A DNA stretch of 64,000 bases from Heliocidaris erythrogramma. Taxonomy: Eukaryota > Echinodermata > Echinoidea > Camarodonta > Echinometridae. Position numbers and translations under genes: made by a program. Location of the stretch: positions 21,719,501-21,783,500 of the forward strand of contig CM046870.1 of the NCBI GenBank assembly GCA_025617745.1. The letters run 5' to 3'. Position 1 is the stretch's first letter. The number at the start of each line of letters is the position of its first letter. The notes below the pieces were generated by a model. That model was not told the DNA's origin. It searched no databases and worked only from the letters and a program-made list of their open reading frames with translations. Below are positions 32,898 to 43,375 of this stretch, piece by piece.

Positions 32898-32935
<38 letters not shown>
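32600..32935 (+). mobile_element. PLE 3' untranslated end with (TA)n
   Basis: CT-rich stretch, then GTTACGTCACTTGTGGCGCG, the TTGACAAAGGGCTATGCCCG motif (32828), TACGGTTTTTTGATTTAT, and (TA)n at 32902-32937. It matches the two 3' ends at 29782-30640. Confidence 0.85.
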
Positions 32936-32942
<7 letters not shown>

Positions 32943-32974
32943 TAGTTCTGCTTCGGACTTGCAAAGTTATAGAC

Positions 32975-33126
32975 AAAATAGGAATGAAAAGTCCGTATAC
33001 GATGAAAAAATTCGAATTTTCGGCCATAGGCCTTCATCAGGAAATCATTTCCTGATTTTTCTGATGAAGGCCTATGTCCGAAAATTCGAATTTTGTCATC
33101 GTATACGGACTTTTCATTCCTATTTT
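32975..33126. repeat. 66-bp inverted repeat with hammerhead-like core
   Basis: Arms 32975-33040 and 33061-33126 match with two differences around a 20-nt centre. Each arm, read outward from the centre, contains CTGATGAAGGCCTATG(G/T)CCG followed by AAAATTCG. That is, a CTGATGA core, a GGCC-TAT-GGCC stem (in one arm) and GAAA. Hammerhead motifs are known in PLE terminal regions, so this is likely the 3' end of a second PLE family, duplicated head-on. Confidence 0.7.
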
Positions 33127-34294
33127 TTCTATATATATTATATATGTACATATATATGTATATACAAGAGCTATCTTTATGAACTTTCTGATTAAAATTT
33201 GAAATATCCTCAAGTGGATTTGCTATAACTTGATTCTATATTGATTCTGTATCAGTGGCGTATCTGGGTATTCTGCCGCAAACTACACACTAACAAATTA
33301 GGGTGCAATTTTGCACCCGTAGGGGTGCAGACCGCTGGTTCAATAGCAGCACCCTTTAGGGTACAGATATGCACCCTTACTTGGGGGTGAAGACTTGAAC
33401 CTTTCAGGGTGCATATGTGCACCCCTAGGGGTGCAGACTACTGGTACAATAGCAGCACCCCTGTATGGGGTTCAAAATTGCACCCCAATATAAGGTGCAT
33501 TTTTACCCTCTGGGTTCATAACTGCACCCTAATGGGTGCAACGTCGATGACAATCGATCACCATTCTCGCCTCTTCACAGCTTGGCGGCAGACCATTTAA
33601 AGTTGCCGTTATTTCAATACACGCCATGAGGGGACCTCGGTGAAATCCATCAGGCCACGCCCGGGGGCTTCTACAGTCTCACATTTATGATTACTTATTC
33701 AACTTTTAAGTTGCAGTGCATAGTCTACTATCTATTCCTATAACAAATCAGTATAGTAACTGTTAGTAAAACTAGCACTTTCCCTTAAAATGATATAATC
33801 CCGACTGAATTATCAAATGTAAACACGTATTCTTATTTCAATAACTTTTTTTTTAAAAGAAACTATCAAAATGAGCCGTGATAAAATCCCCATGTAATTT
33901 AAAAATGCGAATTATGCAAATTTTCCTGCCTTAATCCCTACAAGTAGCGATACGTTGGTTGCTGTCAACTTGCAAGCCGGTTACTGTTAGTCTTTGCGCG
34001 ATTACTCTTTTGAAACACGTCACTACGGAGATGTTCAATTTAAGCAAATTTACGACACAAGCTGATCGAAATGGATTTATTATTTCTTTTTCTAATTAAT
34101 TTCATTTCTATGCTTTTGAATAATAAGTCTTATACTTCATGATATATTGTAACATAAGTGTCAACAATGCTAGTGTGGGTATTCATGGATAAGACTAATA
34201 CTTCTGCTCGAAGGGTGCAGAATTCAACCTTGCACAATTTTGAAACCCGGTTTATGCAAAGCGCACCCGTAGGGGTGCAAAATTCCACCCGAGT

Positions 34295-34945
34295 AGATAT
34301 ACGGGCCAATTCTTACTCTCACATCTGCAACAGTCCCTCCAGAATTATCTACGTTGCTTCCCAGGTAGGTGAAACTTTCCACTTTGCACATTGGCAAAGC
34401 AAGGGGAGCCTTCAATCAGCTGAAGAATATTTGGCGGTCATCAAACTTGTCTCTCGGGACAAAGACAAGGATATTCAACACAACTGTGAAACCGGTATTG
34501 CTGTATGGAGCTGAAACATGGAGGACCACAGACTGTAACCATCCTCAGAAGAATTCAAACATTTATAAATTTTTGCTTAAGAAGAATACTTAGAATACGT
34601 TACCCTGAGGTGATTAGCAACCAGGAGCTATGGGATCAAACAAGCCATCAGCCAATAGAACAGGAAATACTACAGAGGCGCTGGCGTTGGCTAGGACACA
34701 CTCTACGTAAACCAACCAATAATATCACAAGGGCAGCACTCATCTGGAACCCACAGGGCAGAAGGAAGCGGGGCCGTCCTAGAAATACTTGGCGGAGGGA
34801 CCTAGATGCTGACGTCCAGCGGTTGGGCCTTACCTGGAGGGAATTGGAGAGACTAGCACAGGACCGGCCTGGTTTGAGAAATCTTGTTGGTGGCCTATAT
34901 TCCAATAGGGATGATAGGCATAAGTAAGTAAGTAAGATATACGGG
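34295..34945 (+). mobile_element. RTE-like LINE 3' fragment, twin-primed (inner level)
   Basis: AGATATACGGG at 34295-34305 and 34935-34945 is an 11-bp target duplication. The insert's first ~83 bases (34306-34388) are inverted: there the minus strand reads VESFTYLGSNVDNSGGTVAD. The rest reads on the plus strand from IGKARGAFNQLKNIWRSSNL. The two parts share ATTGGC at the switch. The 3' end is (TAAG)n. This is the classic twin-priming outcome. Confidence 0.9.
34389..34927 (+). pseudogene. LINE RT C-terminus
   Basis: The plus-strand reading starts IGKARGAFNQLKNIW...KPVLLYGAETWRTT. After a frame change near 34530 it goes on through IQTFINFCLRRILRIRYPE, WDQTSHQPIEQEIL, RRRWRWLGHTLRK-like, NPQGRRKRGRPRNTWRRDLD, and a stop at 34925-34927. 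This matches the C-terminal region of RTE-type elements. It is 5'-truncated and cannot act alone. Confidence 0.85.
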
Positions 34946-35636
34946 TGCTCCGCCAAAATTTGTACCCTAAAGTGAACCCTAATTTCTTAGTGTGTATCAA
35001 AACTGCGTCCCCCTTTTCACCTCTCAAATTGAAATTTCTTATTTATTTTACCCTTAGAAAAAAATCCAAAAGGAATAGAGCGACCTATAGCATCATAATT
35101 TTGTGTTTGTTTGAACATTCCTATTTTGGGGGTTCAAAATGAATGAAAACCCTGCATATAATATATATGTGAAGAATTTAGCAAGGCAATTGCAAGGCAA
35201 ATTTATGATTTCTTGCGAATGTTCTATACTTTGAAAGTGCTTTTATGCACATATTATATCCCATCTGGGGGCACAAACTTTAACAAACTCCTGCCTTATG
35301 CGGGGAGGGGGAGAAACTAGAGTCAATTAATAGTAAACACTTTAAAAACGCTGTTGGGACATAAATATGCGGGGGAGAAAAGTGACCGAGCTTTAGAAAA
35401 TTTTCGCATTTCAAACCCTATGAAAAAAAACCCATTTCTTACGCATATTTTTCTTTGACTGGGGCACAGACAACCCTCAAAGACCATAAATTGTCTTGCA
35501 TTTCTCGCCCTTTCTTTCACTCTTTTGCGTTTTTTGCGCCCCCTTCAAGTGCCGCCCGGGGCACGTGCCCCCTCTGCCCCCCCCCCGTAGATACGCCTCT
35601 GTTCTGTATCAATATAATTTTCATCCTAAAATGGTA

Positions 35637-35821
35637 AACACGATAAAAACTATTTTCGAAAAATAAACTCAAGACAATTTCAATAGCCCTGTTTATCACC
35701 TTTAGAAATGTGCGAACATTACAATGGTGTGTTACCCAATCCAAACCTGACTTCTATGGGCAGTACAATAGGCCTTTGAAATCGCCCTTGAGTTTATTTT
35801 TCGAAAGTAGTTCTTATCGTG
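35637..35821. repeat. 185-bp MITE with ~45-bp inverted ends
   Basis: AAACACGATAAAAACTATTT... on the left and its near-complement ending TCTTATCGTGTT on the right, both containing TTTCGAAAAATAAACTCAAG or its reverse. It is not coding. Confidence 0.7.
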
Positions 35822-38030
35822 TTCGGTAATATTTTCATAATATATTTCGGACATTTCCAATCAAAAAATAATTCAGATATGTCATTATACACTTTTATAG
35901 GAATACTTGCGCATGAGATATGAACCCAAGCATCATGAAGTACAAAGCAGTCCTTTATGGTTGACTTGAACATCGGTATTACATAATACACGGAAAATTA
36001 TTTTTCATCACTAGACCCTATACATACAAACAGAAAATAGAACATAAAATATGAATCAAAGTAACAACAATAACAAGAAGAAAATAAATACTAAAAATAG
36101 AGAAAGAACAAATGTTAATATCGTAAGACCACAAAAGTGAAAAACCGAAACTGCACAGCGGCAGCCATTCTCAGTCACTGAAGTGCAAAGAATTCATATA
36201 ATACAGAGAATAATTATTACAATGAAAATTAAACACAACTTCAGATTTGTCGAAGTTGTTTCTCAAAATTTCAAGACTATTGTCTTAATTTCAGCATAGA
36301 ATATCAATTAAATGAAAAATATATTCTACTTTCAGTGCACATGCTCATCCACAGCATGGATGTCCAAAGTGTTTAACTTTGTATAAAAAGATTTTGTTAT
36401 TAAAGGTCAAATTTATCGACATAAATGAAGTACAAAATAAATAAGATGTAACAACTAAGTCCATGATTGATGAAATAAAGAAAGTTGCAACTCCTATAAA
36501 TCTGAAGTTAACAAAGAACAAAATGACGGAAGAGTCTATTCATTATGAACTCATCAAGTTTTTTTTAAAGGAGTAGGCCTATATACAATTATACAAACAG
36601 CTACTAGTATTCAATTCGAAGTATGTGCAAGCAGTACGTGTCACTGACCGAGAGTATCAAGAGTACTATATTTGAGTGAATATAGCTAGTATCACTATAG
36701 AAACCTCTTCCTAATACGATCACAATACGGTCATAACCGAAAAGTCCATTTTAAAAGTGAATAATCATTGCGTTTGAAAGCATCGTATATTTAAGCCTCA
36801 TTGTATAAGATAAAAGTATATACAAATAAATCATTTAATCTGTAAGGCTTAAGGACTCGGAGTTGCGCCTCTCAAATCTTGTTAAACCAGCAAACAAAGT
36901 GATAAAGAGTAGGCCTATAGTCATTATATCATGAAAAAAGTATTATGAGGGAATGCACTGACACGCTTCAAAAAGACAATAAGCGTACAGGCAATGTCAA
37001 TAACCACTAGTGCAGCAACGTTACTCTTTTCTTGAAGTAAGCCGGGAAAATTTTTTTTATATATTCAAGATATAATTAGGTATATTCATGATATATGAGA
37101 TATATATTGTAACATAAAATAATCACTCGACATATCATTCTATATCAATCATGTATACATCATGTATACATGATAGCTAATAGTTTATACATGTACTGTA
37201 TATAACAATATTTTAAAAATATAAAATGCAAGAAACATGACATAATGAAATATATATGTCATAGATAGGCTATAGAGTAATGCAAAACAGTCGTGTACTC
37301 AAGTCCTATAAACAGAGCGCTTTGCTCTTTGCGGTAATAACAAGATCTTGAGAAGAAGTCCCTGTTCTTCGATTTTCTTTGGCTTTTATAAGTAGCTAAA
37401 TCAAGCAGGTCGTCCTCCGAGTAAGGACACAACCCGACATCGAGCTGAGGTCAGAGTCTGACCTCAAACTGACTTGGAGCGGTCTAATTCACACCCTCTG
37501 TTAGACCGCTCCAAGTTAGACCGCTCTAGAGGAAAGGTTCTTGTTTGATTGATTTCATGTTGTCTCAAATTGCTCAACGAGTCAAAGTGATCTTGTGCTA
37601 TGGCAGCTCAGGTCAGCAGAAATGGGACAAAACTCTTGAAAATGCTAAATCACCCTTTTTTATGGTATTTGTCTAAAATAAGTGTTTAAGGTACTATATT
37701 ACTTTTAAAAAACATGCTTAAGAGTCACTTGTAAAGTTGAATTGAAGATTCATTTCCATTTAATAAATATTTGATGAAATGAAGAGCGTTTTGTGAATTT
37801 AACCTATATTTCGACGGTTTTGGGGAAAAAATAATTGTTCATAATATTTGTACACTAATTTGTTACACAGTACACATGTTTGCCTGAAGTAGTACGAATG
37901 ATTTGTAACAAGGAATTGACCGATATGATTTTTTTATGATTTTAATGTAGAACCAAAGATATTTTCATGTAATGTGTCTATAGATTATATGACTGATAAA
38001 AGCTCATTTTCCTTATATACACAAAAAATA
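35822..38030. other. AT-rich intergenic DNA
   Basis: No supported gene. One small inverted repeat, TTGGAGCGGTCTAA/TTAGACCGCTCCAA (37474-37515), lies in a GC-richer patch. The 65-codon minus-strand frame at 35794-35991 has no splice or family support. Confidence 0.4.
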
Positions 38031-38640
38031 ACCGGGATGAGCTAGGACACGATGTCCCAGTTCACCCTGATAGTACAAAAAAACAAAACAAAAACGAATG
38101 CCTGCTTTCGTATTTATCGATAAAAATATTATTGCACATTATAGGGTCATATAAGACTTATATACTGTATGCAGGGTATCAATATAGCCAAGTAAAATAT
38201 TTAACAATGATTGATGAAAAATAGCAAAAAAAGTGATCAAAACAAGAAGTGCAAAATCGCAGTATAGTGGATGAATTTGTGAACACTGATAATTGAGAAC
38301 TTTCGTAGGATGCTATATAACTTATTTATAAAAGGTTAATTATATGTTGAGTTAGAGGTGGTGTCCCAGTTCTTCTGCGTCCCAGTTCACCCCGCTCTCC
38401 CCTATATACTTGAACTTATACTGAACACCAAATATTGGTTTAAAGAAAAGAAGTGAAAAGGAATCCGACATGCAAAATAGCAGTTAAAAAGTGGATGTAC
38501 TTGTGGTCAGTGATAGTTAAGACATTTCGTAGGACTTAAATGAATTGACAAAAGGGTTAATTACTTTTTGAGTTAGACGAGGTGTCCCACTTCTCCAGCG
38601 TCACAGTTCACCCTGTTCTCCCCCTATATGCTTACTGCAA
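38031..38640 (+). repeat. ~230-bp diverged repeats ending in GTCCCAGTTCACCC
   Basis: GTTAGA(G/C)G(T/A)GGTGTCCCA-type words and CAGTTCACCC(C/T)G(C/T)TCTCCCC recur at about 38343-38400 and 38575-38625. The reverse form (GGAGAGCGGGGTGAAGTGG) is at 41041. These look like terminal words of a dispersed element. Confidence 0.5.
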
Positions 38641-38778
38641 ATAAGTCAGATGACAAGAAACAGAGCAAATTTTATTGGATTTAATCATGTTTATGAGCCG
38701 TTTACGATTGAGCACCGGCGGATTAAGGGGAAAAATAACCGGCCCGTACCCCCCTTAAACCCAAGTGGTGATAGGTAG

Positions 38779-38900
38779 AACCCCCCCCCCCCCCCCCACC
38801 ACCACCACCAAAAAACCCAACAATAAACAAACAAAACAAAACAAAAACAAAACAAAACAACATCAACCCCCCCCCCCCCCCAAAAAAAAAAAAAAAAAAA
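38779..38900. repeat. Poly-C, CAAAA and poly-A low-complexity run
   Basis: Poly-C at ~38780, AAACAAAAC repeats, poly-C at ~38868 and poly-A at ~38882. The frames through it are poly-Pro/Gly/Lys artefacts. Confidence 0.9.
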
Positions 38901-39356
38901 GCTGGTACAGTATTAAAAAGAATCACTTGACACAGATGCCCTCACAAAGAAACAGATACCATACAACAAACTTAAAGGGTCACTAAAATAAAAAAATAAT
39001 TGCCCATTTTTCGTAGGAAGGTGTCATCAGGAGCCAAAAAATATCCGTCACACAATTTTTCATGCATTCAGTCATATTTTATAATCATTTGAAAAGTACA
39101 TTTTTGCTGATTTACACAGTCATAAGCCCCGCCCCTAAAAAAACTCATCGAAGCGACATCGTGATCACGTGATCTGTGACGCATGAAAAGTAAGGGAAAA
39201 TATTCCACTAACCTATACCGTGCGCGCCCGGAGGCTCCCGGCAGGCCCAGCCCGGTGCCGAGCATGATATTCACCGCATCGACCATTTGCATTGCGTATT
39301 TTCGTGTGTTTAATTCCTCACAATAACTTTGATTTTGGGACACAGTTTCATCAATA

Positions 39357-39594
39357 ATGCCTAATCGGTGGATAGTTGCGGGCTGTAGCAAGACCCTTAA
39401 AGATGGTGTAAGCCTACATCATTTTCCTAAATATGAAAATCTACGGAAATTGTGGGTCGCAAAGGTAAACCTCACGCGGGCAGAGTGGCAAGGGCCGGCC
39501 AAGTGAGTGGAGTACAATCTGCAGCGATCACTTTGCTGAAGATAATTTGAGGATTCTGGCCTGTATTCAGAATTTGACACGAAGAGAAGGATAA
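39357..39594 (+). pseudogene. THAP zinc-finger domain, frameshifted
   Basis: From ATG 39357 the frame reads WIVAGCSKTLKDGVSLHHFP, then LRKLWVAKVNLTRAEWQGPA, then meets TGA at 39504. One base on, the reading continues exactly as the family does: WSTICSDHFAEDNL, to a stop at 39594. THAP is a C2CH zinc domain. The first Cys appears replaced by Trp (RWIVAGC), while the later Cys and CSDH ligands remain. Two lesions suggest loss of function. An in-place GTGAGT donor is an alternative reading, but the continuation is contiguous, so a frameshift is more likely. Confidence 0.75.
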
Positions 39595-39680
39595 GCTAGC
39601 TAAAAGATTCAGCTATTCCAACGATCAGACTTGGAGTCAAGTCTTCCAATCTGTTTTTCAACGACAGCAGCTGCAGCAGC

Positions 39681-39819
39681 TTCACCCGTAGACCGAAAAT
39701 TCTGTCTCTCGTTCGTTAGCTAAGACGACCTAACGAACGAGAGACAGAATTTTCGGTCTACTTCACCCGTAACTCCAGGGAGCTCCAACGCGTTGGAGCT
39801 CCCTGGAGTTACTTCACCC
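39681..39819. repeat. Two perfect palindromes separated by TTCACCC repeats
   Basis: TTCACCC stands at 39681-39687, 39762-39768 and 39813-39819. Between the first two is a hairpin with 32-bp perfect arms (39688-39719, 39730-39761) and a 10-nt loop. Between the last two is a 44-bp perfect palindrome with no loop (39769-39812, centre ACGCGT). The palindromes are unrelated to each other. The layout is what two sequential short palindromic insertions into one 7-8-bp target would leave. Confidence 0.9.
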
Positions 39820-40659
39820 ACGGCCCTTCACCGTATTCTGCGAGGGGTTCAAACATAATATGGTCGAATTTCCCCTTGCCACTCGAGCTTCTTTGCCTTC
39901 GGTGTCTGATAAATCATTTGATAAATCAGACTTCGTATCTGCATGGCTCAGAAAAGTCCTCCAACTCGGAATCGCGGGCACTTTTCTTCTGTCTATATAT
40001 AAGTTACTCGAATTCAGCCAAAATCTAAGTCAGTACTAACGTACTATGTAAAGCGAAGTAAAAAAAAAGCCGTGTGAAATAAACAAAACAAAAGCGTTCA
40101 CCAGTCGCTATGTACGAGGGGAACATAGTCACTGCCGTACTAAAGATGTGTAGGACATTGTACATAATATATATAGACGCATGAAACGGCTGTGCACGCG
40201 TTTATGACCAATGCAAAACTTTCGTTCGGCAAGCTCAGATGGATGAGAACATTGTTAAAAAGAAAAGCTAAAAACAAAACAAGAGCTGTATATTTGGGCA
40301 AAAGCGTTTTCTGATCTTGTAGAAAATATATTGCTAATGATTATTCACTCCTAAGATTATATTGATTAATTTCCCTTTTTCATAAATTGTCCATTGAACA
40401 GAGGGGTCAAATACCGCATTCTGTGTACAGTATTATATGCTGCAGCCTGCAGATCTTGTGCCTCTTACTTTTCATACGTCACTTGGGGGTTAGCCAATCA
40501 GCTTACGAGTTTTAAGGAACGGTCCCAAAACCTCTACTTTTCCCCCTTTTTCGCCAAAACGAGACATAATTTGGACAATCGATTGGCAGATTCATGATTA
40601 GAAGGCAAAACTACATGGAAAGAGCACCCATTTTCTCTCTAATTTAGTCAACCTTTAAT

Positions 40660-41499
40660 AAAGATTACTTCATAAAAGAATTCGGTACTACCTCGGGTCA
40701 TATTTAAAATATAAGAGCTGGCACTTCAAGAGCAATCCTTTTCATATGATATTGATACTATAATATCTTTCACCAGTCATGGGAATAATTGGAATTTTAA
40801 AAAATGAAAAAGCTCATAAATTGTTTTCTCCTTTGCCAGAACTCAATGCTCTCTTAAAGGGAAATTCTAGGTTTGTAGTTATTTATTTATATATTTCTGA
40901 TATTTATAGAGGGTAGCACATTTTCACCAATAGTAGTGGTCTTCCATGTGGCCCTGTTTGATAACAAAGATATGAAGTAACAAATTTAAACTCATTATGC
41001 AGCAACAAAACAAAATACGGAAGAAAAATTAAATATATGGGAGAGCGGGGTGAAGTGGTACAAGAATCGTGATTTGGCACTCTTTGCTTTGTTAAACCTA
41101 AAATATTCATTGTATAGCCTCTCCATTTGTACATGGTAAATATCAATCGTAGGCTACAAAACAAGGTATTTGACACAATCCATATATGTAATTAATGCAA
41201 TGTTTCAAAAATATCGTTGATATAAATCAGATGAAAGGTCGTCAATTATTTTTCGACACCCCCCCCCCCAAAAAAAAAAAAAAAAAAATAAATAAATAAA
41301 AAAATAAATAATAATAATAATAAATTAATTAATTAAAAATAAAAAAATGTATATAAATATATATAATAATATTTTAAAAGTAAAGAGATGACCTTGGTTC
41401 AATATAAATCTATATAAAATTATATATTATGTATTAACATAGAATACAGTACAAGACAGTATTGCTATTCAAACAATACACTTTGACCGTTCATAATAT
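40660..41499. other. AT-rich intergenic DNA
   Basis: Poly-C/poly-A at 41261-41287, AT repeats to 41370, and a terminal-like word GGGAGAGCGGGGTGAAGTGG (41040). No gene. Confidence 0.45.
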
Positions 41500-42066
41500 A
41501 AGGTGAATCGTGTGAAAGGGGAAAATAAGTGAAACAGGACGGTGAAAGTGTGAAAGGAATTGGTCAAAATGAAGAAATTTATGAGTGTTTGCAAAATGGC
41601 AAAGATTGCACTAAATCAATGCGAATCTCAAATGGGCAATTTGGTGAGTCGATTGTGACATAATTTTCCCCATCAACTCTCCCATATAATCATATACACT
41701 GAAATATCATTAATTTACGGTTTTCTCCTAAGCGCCTTTTATCTCGAGGCAATACTCAAAATACATTGTAGATAGCATAGCGTTATAGGCCCTCCCAAAG
41801 GAAAAAGATCATATTGAATTAAATTATGCATTTTGACATTTCGGTCATTTTGTGTGTTGGAGCAAATGGGAGAGTTGTCCGTCGCTACATCACAGTGACA
41901 TTACCGAATTGACTAATTTGAAATTCCCACATGTTAAAGTTTTTGCAACTTTCAAAAATTCATAACTTTCTTATTGCTTAATTGTTCGATTTCGTTCAAA
42001 TGTTCACTAATTTGCGTCTCTGATTTTCTGCTCTCTTTCGGAGCAATTTGGATTTCCCTTTAAAAT
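41500..42066. mobile_element. Family A element, diverged copy
   Basis: It shares with 51946-52528 and 55056-55788 the order GAAATAAG..GGAATTGGTC, CAATGCGAATCTCAAATGGG, CTCCCATAT, GCGCCTTTTATCTCGAGGCA, GTCCGTCGCTACATCACAGT and the right end GGATTTCCCTTTAAA. It has a TTAA-type edge on the right; the left end is poorly preserved. Confidence 0.65.
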
Positions 42067-42899
42067 ATGCCAAATTATTCGGTTCCGTTATACGTATTAT
42101 GACGGGATTAAACTTTGTTTCCCTGTTTCTCCCCGTATTCCACTCATTTGTTCCTAAAAATAAAATCTGACATCTTTACTCCACTGCGCCAGACAATCAC
42201 ACAGTTGGATTTTGCACATTTTATGACCTTCTTGTCTTATCTTCGTGCTAGCAGTAATTGTCATGTTTGACAAGTTGGAGTGAGTAGTGACAAATCAATG
42301 ACATATATAAAATCATGGCAGAAAAGAGGATTTGCCGTTTTTATAACTCACAATAGTGTAATCTCCTTTTTTGCGCCTTTGAATCTATTAACTTCCATTT
42401 CTTTCATTTCTTTAACTTCTTAATTTCCATATTAATGCAGACGATTTATATCTGTTTCTTCATCATGCATGAAACCAATTATCTTATCCTCGTGCTAGCA
42501 GTAATTGTCATTAAAATTGAATTTTAATCAAAGTGAGATTAAATTCATATTTTGGTTTAAAAAAAAATACCATGTAGATGAAAGGAAATAACGTAAGGTT
42601 TTTGTGGCTGCATATAAGTCAACAATGAAGGGAGAATAATTGTGGAGCATTAAAAGAAAATATAGCGACATGATATTTGTAGAAATGGATTTTATTAACA
42701 CATGACCAAGCAATCAACAAATTTGGCAAATATAAGAGTGAAATTAATCACAACTATATAGTGTTAGTATCAGCAGCCGATTCTGTAAAAGGGGGAGGTG
42801 CCCGTATGATTTCGAGAAAAAAATCTGCCAAGCAACAAAAAAAAAAAAAAAGACATTGCACATTTTCAAATTTCTTTTGCCATTAAATTTGAAAGGGTT
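42067..42899. other. Intergenic DNA with a 30-bp direct repeat
   Basis: TCGTGCTAGCAGTAATTGTC recurs at ~42244 and ~42492, with similar preceding bases. Poly-A is at ~42838. No gene. Confidence 0.45.
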
Positions 42900-42954
42900 A
42901 CAAAAACGGGGTAACCTCGCCAGTCATAATGACCGCGATTCATAAGAACCACTT

Positions 42955-43375
42955 ATTCATAAGGACCGCTATCCATAACGCGTGACTAAATGAATAGCGG
43001 TTTTGTATGAATAGCGGTCTTTATGAATAGCGAGCAAACCATAGACAAATAGTTACAGCCCTATAGCTAGAAGGTCCGATAGTTAGCGGGTCCGATAGAC
43101 CGACACCCAATAGAGAGAAGGTTCGATAGACCGAATGTACGAGAGGGTCCAATAGACAGACGGTTCTATAGACCGAATCGGCGGAGGGTCCGATAGTCCG
43201 AAGGTTCTATAGATCGAATGTCCAACGGGGTCCGATAGTCAGAAGGTGCGATAGACAGAAGGTTCTATAGACCGAATCGGCAAAAGGGTCCGATAGTCCA
43301 AAGGTTCAGTAGGGGTCCGATAGTTAGAAGGTCCGATAGACCGACAACGTTAAAAGGTAAAATAAGTGGATACAA
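42955..43375 (+). repeat. FB2 left arm repeats
   Basis: GAATAGCGG units to ~43030. Then about ten degenerate ~30-bp units of GGTCCGATAG(A/T)(C/T)(C/A)GA and GGTTCTATAGACCGAAT to 43345, ending CCGACAACGTTAAAAGG. Confidence 0.85.

Larger units (their letters stand above)
33284..34996. mobile_element. TA-flanked TIR element rich in TGCACCC palindromes (middle level)
   Basis: Ends TACACACTAACAAATTAGGG (33284) and, reversed, TACACACTAAGAAATTAGGG (34996) form a ~20-bp TIR with one difference, with TA at both edges. Inside, GGGTGCA/TGCACCC pairs recur about ten times (33298-33545, 34210-34290), forming many small hairpins. No transposase. Non-autonomous; a Tc1/mariner-like TA target is possible but unproven. 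Confidence 0.75.
33245..35609. mobile_element. hAT-like element with 8-bp target duplication (outer nest level)
   Basis: TTCTGTAT at 33245-33252 and 35602-35609 bounds an element of 33253-35601. Ends: left CAGTGGCGTATCTGGG, right (reversed) CAGAGGCGTATCTACGGGGG. The 8-bp duplication and CAG(T/A)G ends fit hAT elements. No transposase remains. A TA-flanked element is nested inside (33284-34996). The right part has a poly-C tract (35577-35586). Confidence 0.85.
38972..40658 (+). mobile_element. TTAA-flanked element with THAP domain (Kolobok-like)
   Basis: TTAA at 38972-38975 and 40655-40658 bounds AGGGTCACTAAAAT on the left and, reversed, AGGTTGACTAAATT on the right. A THAP DNA-binding domain is encoded inside at 39357. 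Kolobok transposases carry THAP domains and use TTAA targets, hence the suggestion. No DDE catalytic region was recognised, so this is a decayed or deleted copy. Confidence 0.55.

Noticed and set aside
32839..33151. Several 60-80-codon frames with poly-Tyr/Ile runs
   Set aside because: They translate the (TA)n tract and the 66-bp inverted repeat.
35794..35991. 65-codon minus-strand frame
   Set aside because: Reads plausibly but has no acceptor/donor pair, partly overlaps a MITE arm and has no recognised family.
38723..38986. Gly- and Pro-rich frames on both strands
   Set aside because: Poly-C and poly-A low complexity.
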